A stretch of DNA of 64,000 nt. Source: Isochrysis galbana (lineage: Eukaryota > Haptophyta > Isochrysidales > Isochrysidaceae). Below, in pieces: positions 10,641 through 21,000 of the stretch. Within the stretch, counting starts at the first letter, position 1. Every line of letters starts with the position of its first letter. The stretch is from contig CM030938.1 of NCBI GenBank assembly GCA_018136815.1, forward strand, positions 4,231,448 to 4,295,447. Reading direction: 5' to 3'. The notes under the pieces are model-generated. The model searched no databases. It was not told the origin of the DNA and worked only from the letters and a program-made list of their open reading frames with translations. The position numbers and the translations under genes were made by a program.

Positions 10641-12276
10641 GTTGTATGAGTCGATCTTCCGCCTCACAAAACGTCGAAATTCACACCTCGAGTAGGCGAG
10701 CGAATGCTTCACTCAGCTCTCTGTAGTAAGTGAGTGCCGGGAGAAGACCTTGCACCGCCATGGATGCCACATCACTCGATTGCTTTTGTTAAATAGATGA
10801 TGTCGTGAGGGGCTGTTGAGCTTGGCCATAGCGCAGAGTGTTGGGCGTTTACCCACAAATTGCAGATTTGCAGATTTGTGTGAGTGCATGAGTGCATGCG
10901 TTTGATATCTTTCAATGCAAGTGCCAAACTAAGTTTATACTTAGTTTACATGGGGGAGGGGCCACGTGCTCTCCCCTTCAGGCTCCAACTCCCCTCCGGT
11001 TGGGGCTGACGGTCACTCTTTGCTCTGACGGATCGAGCACGACCACTGGCTCGATATGCGACGATACGGAAGGGAAACGATAGGTGGGAGGCGCGGCGAG
11101 GACGGCCAGGAGTGATGGAATGGCGGGCTGGCCCACCTTCTCAGCAGAGGAAGGCGGGAGGACGGGCTTGGGCGAGTGCGACGACGGAGCGGACATGGCT
11201 GGGCGATTCAGGATGGATAGCGGCTGAGGCTGAGGGATTCGAGGGGTTTGGTACGGATGGAGTGTTGAGAACGAGGGACGAGAACGGGAACGAGAACGAG
11301 AACGAGAGCACGCGGTCTATCCTAATGTGGGTCTGATGTCCGCATCTCGAGTATTGGCCTTTAAGGCCCGGGTTGACCAGCAGTTGAACGTCCGTGAGGC
11401 CATGCGTGGCGAGCGCCCTCGCAGCGTCCGTCATGGAACAGAGCGGGCCGCGATCAGTGAAGAATGCATGCTGAGCTCGATTTACTTCAGCTCCTTCAGA
11501 GTGGCAACGTTGTCACCGTCAACGTCGTCGCGGGGCGCGCGGAGCCTGCGGCGACTCGTCAAGCGGCTTGTGGCTGCTGTTGTAGCAGGTGTCCATCCCA
11601 CGGTTATGTAATGCTAGCTGATGGGCGCGACACGTGCTGCTTCTTACTTCTTAACCTCGAGATAAATACGAAACTAAGAAGAGACAAATAAAAAACTAGC
11701 GAGCGCGAAGGTCGGGCACACGAAGTCGAGTCGCCTTGGCGATAGCGCAAGCTTGCAAATTATGCAGTCTCATGGCGGTGGCAATGGCAATGGTGCGCCA
11801 ACGCTCATATAGTTTATTATTGGCGTTTTGATGCATGGCTAGTGGCTAGTGGCAGTAGCGGCACTCTAATGCACAAAAATGAAGTTTGAATATGCATGAA
11901 CAAGGAACTAGGGCAATAGAAACATCGAACACAGGTTAGTCTTGAGGAACAAAAAATTACATGGGCTAGACCAAAATGTTTCGGGCAAAAGCGTAAGAAT
12001 AATTGATACGAGACTTGGGATGGCATCCTGCATCGCCGTTGATCCACAAAACGCGAACGGTGATGGCCAAAACACTGCTGCTCAAAGCCTGGCAATGTCT
12101 CTTCTTGACATCGCGTTGAAACACCTAGGCGATATCATTGTATCAGATCCGACGAGAGCCGGCGGGGGGGTACGGATGGCGCTCGTGACGGCCAAGCCTC
12201 TGGAGGAGGGCCGAGCGGTACGCATGGGAGCCTGGTTCAACGACACCCCTCAAAGCCTTGGGGCCTGCGCGCCGCA
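10641..12276. other. Intergenic, no supported gene
   Basis: Nothing convincing. Short open frames at 11112-11336, 11327-11611 and 11942-12364 lack homology, splice support and sustained codon structure; the last overlaps the 3' end of the FERM gene on the other strand. Confidence 0.4.
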
Positions 12277-13608
12277 TCACACCTTCAAGCTGATACTTGA
12301 CGCTCTACTGCCGAGGCTGGCCCTTTCCAAGTGGTCTTCGTCACCGGGCTCGGTTGTCGCGTAGCTGCTCCTGCGGACCGTGTCACGATGCATTGTTCGC
12401 CTGTTCTTTGTGGTGCGCGAGTTCCGTTGTGTGCTGCACCGAGGAGGAGAACACGACGTGCGCGTCCGATTCATCTGCTCAAGCTCGCACGGCGCGGCTA
12501 GTGTCGAAAAGTCGGGGTGGGTCGAGAAGAGCACCATCGCGATCTCCCGCGCGCGCGCTGAGCGCACCCGCAGTGGTCTGAGCCGGCTGGCGATGGCAAT
12601 GCCCAAGGAGGAGCCAGTGCGCTTCCACCCGTCGACGAGCTCCCAGCCGACCCTAGCCGTTGTGCGTAGGCCGTCGTCGAGCAGCCGAAGGCCATCGTGA
12701 CTGATGACGATGCTAGAGCTGGGAGGCACGTGGGGCGCCTCCACACGCACCGCCGCGAAGACGCGGCTGCGGGTGAGCAGCCCGCTCGCGCTCAGCCTGC
12801 TGAGTATGGTGTGGAGAAGCTCGAGCCACTGCACGCGTAGCTGATGCGGGCACGCCACTTGCTGGATCGCAGTCTGACGCCGATGTCGCTCAAGCAGCAG
12901 CGCAACGATGTGCCGGCGGCCCATTCTGGGCTCGGGCCAAAGGCGTTTAGGCGGCATAAGCTCGCTGAGTAACAAGCGGACCACAAAAGGCGTGTGTACG
13001 GCCGCGTCGTACGCGCCGTGCGAGAGCCGCAGTAGGCCTGCGGCTAGGTCGAGCACATCGTCCATAGCTCGCAGCGGGAAGTCACCGCGCACGAAGCGCT
13101 CGCGCGCCTCATAGAAGTCAATCATCGTGACCATTGGGTGCTCATGTTCATGCGCATGGAATAGGCCGGGTCTCCCCGTTGGCAGCCGCAACCTGCTCAG
13201 CCGCAAAACGACCGCCGCGCCGCCACGGCCAACCTGAAGCTCGCGTAGCGACGCTCTTTCCTCCCAAATGTCATGCCAGAGGACGCGCGGCCGGCGGTGG
13301 TGCCAGCCCGCACTCGGCGGGGTGGACAGCACGATGAATGAGAAGGGCGCCAGCTGCTCCGGGCGCATGCCTGTGGCTTGCGCGAGAGCTTCACGCACGT
13401 GAGCTCCGCGCGCGTCCGCTGGAAGCCTCAGCGTGCACATGTCGCCTCCACCAAAGCTGATGGCGGCGAAACAAAGCTCCTCCTCAGCAGAGGACGAGGG
13501 CGGAGCGGCGGCGACAGAGAGCTCTCGCTCGACGGAGGCGGATGCAGTCTGTTCAATGGGTGTGTGGAGCTCTCCCTCTGTCCGTCGCATGCGGGGAGGC
13601 AAACCCAT
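12277..13608 (-). CDS. FERM-domain protein
   Basis: Single-exon frame of 443 residues; the ATG at 13608 is used (the frame is open a little further upstream, but only with a non-ATG codon). After a low-complexity leader, residues about 50-135 resemble a FERM F1 ubiquitin-like lobe. An F2-like helical lobe carries FYEARERFVRGDFPL and LDLAAGLLRLSHG, the place where FERM proteins have the conserved F-x-V-K-x-x-x-x-x-G and LA-x-L-x-x-x-x-G. A PH-like F3 lobe follows, with SSIVISHDGLRLLDDG. The C-terminal 90 residues are basic and Ser/Thr/Arg-rich. FERM domains link membrane proteins or phosphoinositides to the cytoskeleton. No kinase, phosphatase or MyTH4 part is attached. A 23-base poly-G run and GA tracts lie just 5' of the gene. 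Confidence 0.6.
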   Translation of the reverse strand: MGLPPRMRRTEGELHTPIEQTASASVERELSVAAAPPSSSAEEELCFAAISFGGGDMCTLRLPADARGAHVREALAQATGMRPEQLAPFSFIVLSTPPSAGWHHRRPRVLWHDIWEERASLRELQVGRGGAAVVLRLSRLRLPTGRPGLFHAHEHEHPMVTMIDFYEARERFVRGDFPLRAMDDVLDLAAGLLRLSHGAYDAAVHTPFVVRLLLSELMPPKRLWPEPRMGRRHIVALLLERHRRQTAIQQVACPHQLRVQWLELLHTILSRLSASGLLTRSRVFAAVRVEAPHVPPSSSIVISHDGLRLLDDGLRTTARVGWELVDGWKRTGSSLGIAIASRLRPLRVRSARAREIAMVLFSTHPDFSTLAAPCELEQMNRTRTSCSPPRCSTQRNSRTTKNRRTMHRDTVRRSSYATTEPGDEDHLERASLGSRASSISLKV

Positions 13609-15160
13609 CAAGCTGGGAGGCTCTCTCTCCGATGGCGGTTGCAGGAGGCCTCCACCTCTCGGGGGGGGGGGGGGGGGGGGGGGAAGGAGTGGGAGTGGAG
13701 GAGAGAGAAGAGAGAGAGCGAGAAGGAGAGAGGGGGAGACAGAGAGAGAGCGAGAAGAGAAGAGAAGAGAGAAAGGAAAGAGAGGAAAGAGCGGGAGCGA
13801 GAGAGCGAGCGAGCGAGAGAGAGAGAGCCAGAGAGAGAGAGAGAGAGGGAGAGGGAGAGAGAGAGGGAAGGGAGAGTGTTGTAGGCAGGGGAGGAGAGGA
13901 GAAAGGACGAGAGAAGGGGCGCGTGCGTGCGCGAGGCGTGGGGCGCAAGAAGAGAGAAGAAGACAGAGAGAGCGGATGAGAAACAGAAAGGAACGGATCC
14001 CGTAAACAGAGCAGGAGAGAGGAGAAACAGGGGAGCAGCGGACCGCGGGCCGCTCCCTCTCTCACATAATCTCCTCCTTCTTATCACTCTGCCTCCCCGT
14101 TCCTCTCTTCTCCTTCTCCTCGCGACTCGCGACCAACCGACCCATCACGCAAATAGAACTTGACTACAAATCAACACGCAACACGCTGCCCCCTTCAAGT
14201 GACCGAAACAGAACTAAGCCCTCGCATCCGAAACAGGGGCGATCTATTCTGGTACACCCTTTCATTGATATGCACCAAGACAATCTCATACGGCATATCT
14301 ATTTTTGTTTCAAATTTTTCTATTTCCATATATTCACGTATTCGCGAGGAGAGTGCGCCCAACGACCAACGACAACGTGGAACGCGAAACGGGTGCCTCT
14401 CGCACTCCTCCTAGGACCCCTCTCCTCCTCACCACCAAACCCCGCAGACCTCAGCTGCAGTGGGCGGTGCGTGGCGGGAGTGCGCGCACCGTTTGCGTCG
14501 TGGGCTAGTCGTGGGCGCGGTCGTCTCCCAGCTTTCTGCTTCCGGCGTCCTGCTGCTCCCTGTCGGTGTCAGAGTAAAGGAAGGAAAGGTGGGCCGGCCA
14601 ATGCCATCTTGAACCCTCTGCTTCCGCCATCTCCCTCACAAGCACCTCGCTGCTCTCAGCGGCTCCCGCCAGCAGAAACGGGTTTGTGGCGGCACCGGGA
14701 GGGGGTGCCTCATTCCCTTGAGCGGTGGGCGATACCGCCGCACTGCCATGGCCATGTATGGGAGATGGGGGTGACCAAGAGCGAGCAGGCGCGCACCAGA
14801 GGCGAGCGCGCCCTCGGTCGAAGCGGTGCTACCGAGTGGTGCTGCTCCAGGCAGTGCAAGTGCAAGCAAGCCTGCCAGCTGCTTCACCGATTCCACCGGT
14901 TCTCTGCCACCACCCCTATCTCCCGTCCCCCCTGCTTTTGGTTGTCTCGCCATCTTATTGAAATGATTTCTTTGGCCGTCCCGCATCGCGCATGGCCCAT
15001 GCGTCCTACCGATCGGGCGATCTTCACCATTTGCGCTTATTCCTTTCCATGATTGCCGTTTGCTCGCCCTTGCCAGACCAACTTGCCGGCATTGTACGCT
15101 TCCGCTAGAACACGTGTAGTGACGTGTGGCGTCGCCCGTGGCAGCAGTAGACTCTCGATC
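13609..15160. repeat. Poly-G run and GA-rich tract, then gene-free DNA
   Basis: A run of 23 G (13661-13683) is followed by GA-rich imperfect repeat to about 13880, directly 5' of the FERM gene (on its coding strand this is poly-C then CT-rich). From about 13900 to 15160 I see no supported gene; long open frames here are compositional. Confidence 0.7.
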
Positions 15161-15985
15161 ATGGCGCGGGACAGAGCGGCCTTCATGCAAAAGTACTCAT
15201 TTGCCGAGCGCCGCCTGCCGCCCTTCAGCGGCGCCGAAACGTTCGGCTTCCATCAGTCGTCGACACGGACGCATGGACAAGCGGTTGTGGTACGTACGCG
15301 AGAATCGATGCCCATGAACACAATGGACATCGATGGTGCTACGGCCTCTACCACCAATAAAGTGTTGCGCATGCCCCGGCGCCAGATTTGTGATCCACTC
15401 TTGCGTAATTGGTCCATCGAGCCGAGGCACCAGCCTGAGTGTGCTGCGCTTGCAGCTTCCTCGGCTCCACCCTTTACTCCCACGCTGAGGCAGCAAGTGG
15501 AGACTGACAACGTACAGACGTTGTGGAGAGAGCAAGGGCAACTAGGAGCGCAGCTAGCGGGGCCAGACCAGCCGCGCCGAGTGCGCAAAGACTTCCGGCG
15601 GACGAATGACACGAGTGGCATCGATGGTAGCCAGCCGCGTCTGAGGATCGGCCGTAACTCAGAGGGAATCTTCCGACGGGATCCCTGTATGGTGCTCGAA
15701 CCCGCACGGCCTGTAACCGAGTTGGAACGGCGACGCGCCATGCGCACCCCTTGGCCGGACGAGGCACCGCTCGCGCAAGCCATAGCTTCTCGCTCCAAGT
15801 CCATGCAACGTGTACATGACCTTTTGGCCCGGCAAGGCTTCACGCCTCAAGACCGGGCCCGGCTGCTTCTCGGGGGCCGTGATGCATGCGCCGATCGTGT
15901 GTGCGTCATCAGGCCGGCATCGAGTGCAGCGGTTTTGCGTCAGCAGATGAGAGAGTCAAGAAGTTGTGCTGGTTTGCGATCGTGA
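15161..15985 (+). CDS. Unrecognised 274-residue protein
   Basis: Intronless frame from ATG at 15161 (MARDRAAFMQKYSFAERRLP) to the stop at 15985. Codon use is protein-like throughout, with varied composition and no low-complexity repeats. I see no signal peptide, membrane segment or known motif. The C-terminal third is Arg-rich and helical (RVHDLLARQGFTPQDRARLL). The frame is open upstream of the chosen ATG, but that part overlaps AT-richer DNA and lacks protein character. Function unknown. Confidence 0.55.
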   Translation: MARDRAAFMQKYSFAERRLPPFSGAETFGFHQSSTRTHGQAVVVRTRESMPMNTMDIDGATASTTNKVLRMPRRQICDPLLRNWSIEPRHQPECAALAASSAPPFTPTLRQQVETDNVQTLWREQGQLGAQLAGPDQPRRVRKDFRRTNDTSGIDGSQPRLRIGRNSEGIFRRDPCMVLEPARPVTELERRRAMRTPWPDEAPLAQAIASRSKSMQRVHDLLARQGFTPQDRARLLLGGRDACADRVCVIRPASSAAVLRQQMRESRSCAGLRS

Positions 15986-16722
15986 AGGTGCGGTTGTAAT
16001 CTTGTCCCCGTTGTCGTGGACTTCTTTCTCTGGGTTGTATCATCTGAGTGTGCCAGGAGGTCGGCGGCTCGCTAGGGCACAATTTAGGGGCAAACACCAA
16101 ACAGGTCGGAGGGTTTGGGTTTGGGCCGCTAGCGCTCCTGATCGTGAGGCTTGCGTAGGAACGGCACGCGCGCGCTCGTGCACAAAGGACAAAGGAAAAA
16201 GGCGGCCGGTGGCGTGGGTGTGTGGAAAAAGAATGAACGCTTATGCGTTCGTCAGATCTAGAACGCAACCTTACGGTGGATGGTGCCACGTGCCGCCCAC
16301 GCTAACTTTGCGGCCGCTGCAAGCGCACGCCACGGCCTTGGCAGGCCCGATGGCATTCCACCCTTGCGCGTGCGTTAGTGTTAGATGAAGGGAAGCGCCT
16401 AGCAAAGAGTTGAAGGGTTCCAACACAAATTACATCACACAAGGCCGGCATCCAACGCCCAGCTTATCGGTTCGCCTGAAGTGCAGGCCTGGCACTAGCG
16501 TCGACACGCAGGAGGAGGCACAGGGGGATCGCACAAACGATGTAGGGAGCTCTATGCGACCACAACTGTCACATAGAAGCCGGCCCCGAGGATCACGTCA
16601 CAGGACTTGATGCATAGCAGGCTGCAATGCATTGCAGGGCGGCAGGAGGTGGTGTCTGCATGCTGCACGTCGCACCATTTCGCCGGGTGCCCCTCCTTGG
16701 CCGCCCCGTCATGGCCGCACCA
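15986..16722. other. Intergenic, no supported gene
   Basis: No gene, repeat or RNA seen. This is the convergent 3' flank of the 15161 gene and of the hydroxylase gene. Confidence 0.4.
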
Positions 16723-18837
16723 TCATTGCGACTTGTTATGGGCAGATGCTTTGGCGGCCGCCCTAAGCTTCGCGCAGTGCTCCAGCCACATCGTGGAGGT
16801 GCCATGAAGCCCATCAAGGATGCCAAGATTTCCATAGTTGCACTTGAACTTCTGGTGGTGGAAATCGTGGAAGTCGGGCTGCTCGTCGGGCCCAAATGTC
16901 CACGGGAAGCGGAATCCCGAGTGGTGGACCTGTGTGCCGATGACTGCGCCCACAATCCACATGATGGCGAAGAAAACATGCGAACGAAAGGGCACAAGGC
17001 CGATCGAGAGCGGCAGCAGGTCGGAGAGAATGAATTCGATCGGCGTGCAGTAGATGGCCACGAGCGCGATGGGCGAGGTGAATTCGTGGTGCACCTGCGT
17101 TGGGGCAGCCGGTCGTATGTGCTAGGTGAATCGTGAGGACCAAGCGAACTAGCCTCCAGCAAGCGGGCGAATGGCTGACATGGGGCACAACTCACCTTGT
17201 GGATCCGCGCGTACAGCGACTTTGTGTGAAGGGCCCAGTGCGAATAGAAGAAGAGGAGCTGCGGAGGGTGAGCAGGGGGCGGCGGCGCGCATCAGCCGGG
17301 TACGCCCCTCGCCCGAGCGCAAGCGAGCGCCGGCGGCGCCGTACCTCGTTGCACAGAATCACTGAGAGTAGGTTACCCAGCCGTTCTACGTGCGAGGGCA
17401 TCGCCGTGTCTATCCGCAGCAGCTTGTCAGTCGTGAGCGAGAAGTAGACGCTTGCGAACATGAAGGGGAAGGCCAGCCCCACCAGATTGCCTAGCATCAC
17501 CCCGCACGCGTGGGATAGCTTGCTTGCGTCCACGCGCTTGTCTGGCTGCACCTTGGTGATGCCCAGCCGCTCGAAGGCGTCGGGCGTTGCCCACAGGTCG
17601 AGAGGTAGCATCAGGATCCCATGCAACAAGTACCTGCGCGTGCCAGGCAGCGGCGGTCAATGCGGCGGCGCGGGCGGGTGGCGTAGATGGAGGGTTGTGT
17701 AGATGCGTGCGAAGGCCAACGTTACTCACGTGCCAGTGAAAGCAGCGCATCCGACCACCGTGAAGCCCGTGAGGAGCGAGCCGAACGTCTCCACCAGCCA
17801 TGGTAGGAAGGCGGCCCACGATGCGGGTGAAATTGAATGGAAACCGACCGCGATAATCCATCCGAGCGGTGAATTACCCATCACGAGGATGTAGAGCCAG
17901 AACTCGACCATCGCGGCAATGGCCTCATACGGGTCAGCTGCAAAGGCGTCCACGATAGCCTGCCAGTAGGAGCGGCACGAGAGCGGACGCGGTAAATGAG
18001 ATTGTTGCCGCGTGGAAGCTGTTTGAGGGAAAACAAATGACACGGTGCGCCCCACCCGGCTGCCAAGCCCCCGGCTGCTCCGAGCCCGCCAAACCTTCCC
18101 TTTCCGCTCAGTGGCGGCGACCTCCCAGCGCATTTGACGCCCTCGCCATAGTCTCGAACAATCTCCTCCATTCCACATGAGAGGGCCCCTCCTCTCGGCC
18201 TACTCCATATTCAGTTGGCCTTCCCACCATGACTAGCCGGGAAGAAGCGGCGGCATTAAGGAGCTTCCCTGCCGGCTTTCGCGCTCGTTCCCTTCCCTCA
18301 CCGCTCACACTCGATGGTTCCACTCCATCCACCTCCCTCGCATACATTCCACCCAGATCAGTGTCAGCCTCCTTCCCCGTAAATGAATCAGTCCCTTCAC
18401 CATCGCGCTTAGCCTCCCACCCCTCACTGCCTCAGCGGCAGCCGCGCAATGCATGCAGCTCCTGAGTGCAGCCCCCTGCCCCAATGTCCTCTCCCTGCCT
18501 TCCGTGTGAATCGCAACGGTAAGAGCCCCAGCGGTGCTGCAAAGCGTGATCCACTCTCGCTCTCAAGTCCTCTCTCAGCCGTCCACGTCTCCTTCGCGCG
18601 CGCGCGCTCTCGCTCTGGCCCAAGGCAGCCCAGGTGGAGAGAGAGGTGGGGACTCACCGACTTTGCGGCTGATACCGCTGCCGAACTGTTTACTGAGTCT
18701 GTCTGGGCGAAGGGGAGCGCGTCGGGCGGCGCGTGGAGGCGAGCATAGAGGGCGAGGCCTACGAGCGCTGCCGCGCCCGTGTGTGCCACGTCATACGTGC
18801 GCCAGCGCCCTAGCCACTCACGAAGGCCCTCGGGCAT
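16723..18837 (-). CDS. Fatty acid hydroxylase / sterol desaturase family membrane protein
   Basis: Five exons on the minus strand: 18658-18837, 17730-17959, 17345-17633, 17196-17258 and 16723-17094. All junctions are GT-AG and all phases agree (0, 2, 0, 0), giving 377 residues. The di-iron His boxes of the superfamily are complete: HWALH (240-244), HKVHH (253-257; split by the last intron) and FHDFHH (H330, H333, H334). Several hydrophobic segments flank them, as expected for an ER membrane oxygenase. Members use O2 and electrons from cytochrome b5 or NAD(P)H to hydroxylate or desaturate sterol precursors, fatty acyl or sphingoid chains; the exact substrate cannot be told here. The first intron (698 nt) is much longer than the rest and could hide a further in-frame exon. 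The start ATG is the one just before GLREWLGRW. Confidence 0.9.
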
Positions 18838-19323
18838 GGGGAAGGGGGGGAGGGGGAGAGGAGAGTGGGGTGGAAAGAGAGGGTGGGGCCGAGAGGAGGA
18901 CTTCTGAACCAGTGAAAGAAGAGAGGAAAATAGATGTAAGATTGGGGAGAGGGCGGGGAGGAGGCTGGATCGTTGAAACGGCAAGGTGGGCAGTGTGGTT
19001 ACAGGTGAAAAGACGTAGGAATGTGGGTTGTGGAGATTCTGAGAAGAGATGGGAGATGGTGTTGCAAAGTGTACCCTACAACACGGGGGAGGGCAGGGAA
19101 GATTCAAGGAGGAGGAGAGGAGGAGGATAACAATAGCAGAGAGAAAATCTGTTGTGCCGAACAAGAGAGGAGAAGATGAGGAGAGAAGGGCAGAGAGAGG
19201 CAGAATTCTTCTTCCCAGGGGAGTGAAGAAAGGAGAGCCGGTGAGACTCTCTCGTCTGTCGTCTCTCGTCTCTCTCGTCTCTCTCTCTCTCTCTCTCTCG
19301 CTCGCTCGCTCCCTCCCTCTCTT

Positions 19324-19361
<38 letters not shown>

Positions 19362-19387
19362 CCTCTCTCTCTCTCTCTCTCGTCTCT

Positions 19388-19422
<35 letters not shown>

Positions 19423-19428
19423 CCCTCC

Positions 19429-19479
<51 letters not shown>

Positions 19480-19600
19480 CCTCTCTCTCTCTCTCTCTCG
19501 TCTCTCGTCTCTCTCATCTCGTCTCTCGTCTCTCGTCCCCTCTCCCAATCATCACGACGAGAAGCGCAGCACAGAGAGAGAGGGAGAGGGAGGGAGAGAT

Positions 19601-19643
<43 letters not shown>

Positions 19644-20270
19644 TGGAGAGAGAGAGAGAGAGAGCGACGAAAGTACTGAGATATGACGAAGAGATGGCAG
19701 AGGGGTCGACCGCCGCCGTGGGGAGAGAGAGAGAGAAAGAGAGAGACCCTCTCTTCGAGGGAGAGAGAGTTGGGGGGAGAGAGGGAAAGCAGGAGGTGGT
19801 ACTTTCACTCTCCTTCTTCACTCGATCTAATAGGCAGCACCGCGCCGCGCGGGGGGGGGGGGCGGGGAGAGAGAGGAGGTAAGAAGAATGGGAAGAAAGA
19901 CTATGTAACTCTAGAGAAGAGAACAAGGAGGAAGCCGAGGCTCCTCCTCCGAAGGAAGGAGTGGAAAAGGAAGAGAGCACAGAGAGAAGAGGGGGGGGGG
20001 AGGGGGAAGAAGAAGAAGGGGAAGGGAGTCGTAGAGGGAAGGAGAGGGTATAATACGACTGGGGGGCTCTCGCTCTCCCTCTCTCTCTCTCTTTCTCTCC
20101 CTCTCTCTCTTTCTTCCTATCTCTCTCTCTCTCGCGCGCGCGGGGGGGGGGGGCACCGCTGCCGCACCCCCTCCCCCCCCCCCCCCCCCCCCCCAGGCTA
20201 TCTCCTGAGCATCGACGCCCTCCTCACCACCACCGCTGCGGCAGGCCTCTTGAGCTAGGAGCCCGGAAAG
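18838..20270. repeat. Microsatellite island (CT, GA, poly-G, poly-C)
   Basis: CT-rich imperfect repeat at about 19244-19545 is followed by a GA tract (about 19573-19671), so the two arms could pair. More GA tracts lie at 19720-19775, then a poly-G run (about 19851-19862), a CT tract (20070-20130), G run (20142-20152) and a C run (about 20174-20194). The long open frames here encode only Ser-Leu or Arg-Glu repeats and are not genes. Confidence 0.85.
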
Positions 20271-20288
20271 GTGGCGGTGGAGTTGGAG

Positions 20289-20436
20289 ATGGATCCAGAA
20301 GACGAGTCTTATCCGTCGGATGACAACGAGCCGCCCGAGAATCTAGACCCCGTACCTTCGCAGGCGACGAGGACGGAGGACGAGGACCAGAGCCAGAGCG
20401 TCGAGGATAGCCTCAAGGTTTGGCCCAGGCCAGAGT
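20289..20436 (+). other. Short acidic open frame cut by a transposon end
   Basis: From an ATG at 20289 the frame runs MDPEDESYPSDDNEPPENL and stays acidic and protein-like until the transposon terminus at 20437. It may be the first coding exon of a gene split by the insertion, or a chance frame. No family recognised. Confidence 0.25.
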
Positions 20437-21000
20437 TAGGGCGGTCAAACAGGGGCTTTTTAACGACTATTAAGGGTTGGGCTGCATTTTTTGACCGTGG
20501 CGCGATGCCCAATAAAAAACCTCCCGGGGGGGCTACCTGACGCGACGAAAAACTTCGCCAAGAAATGGTGCGATCCGCCCCCCCTCTCTCCCCCTCCGTC
20601 ACGCACACTCACGCTCTACCCGTAAAGAATTGGCGGTCGCGCCCGCGGGGGGATCGGTTCCTTTATATCTAAGCTACATTCGGCATTTGATTCCCGCCCG
20701 ATGCAGCGCCGTGTCGGGCTGCCGACAGTCCGACCACCCCCTGACCCTCTGGCATCATGGCCCGCGCAGCCCACCCAGCACATCACAGCGCGCGCACGCG
20801 GCTACCCTGGCTACCATAGACTCCGCCCCGACCATCCCGACCCGCCCCTCGCAGGATTCGCCCTCTCTCGAACTCGGCATCGAGAACTAGGATCCGCTCA
20901 CCGGCGCGGCCGTCCACTCGTGGCTGACGAGCCTCCGCGTTGAGGCTGCCTACGCGGCCATCCTCCCTCTGACAGTACAGGCGAAGTCTTTGGCGCACTC
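20437..21000 (+). mobile_element. Non-autonomous element, TAGGGCGGTCAAAC family, copy 1
   Basis: Starts with TA-GGGCGGTCAAACAGG and contains a nearby inverted echo (TTTTTTGACCG), then a long GC-rich body. The first ~430 bp are closely similar to 51,187-51,640, and the part from about 20740 to 20985 is closely similar to 62,093-62,335. The far end is not defined: the copies stop matching at different points. No intact protein; likely a non-autonomous DNA transposon or a composite of two repeats. Confidence 0.7.

Noticed and set aside
13433-14005. Overlapping plus-strand frames rich in Arg, Glu and Gly
   Set aside because: Translations of the poly-G/GA tract 5' of the FERM gene.
14270-15052. 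Plus-strand 260-residue frame
   Set aside because: Mixed Cys/Arg/Pro composition typical of random GC-rich frames, no homology or splice support.
19049-19882. Long plus-strand open frame of Ser-Leu and Arg-Glu repeats
   Set aside because: Translation of (CT)n and (GA)n microsatellite; no start context, splice sites or family.
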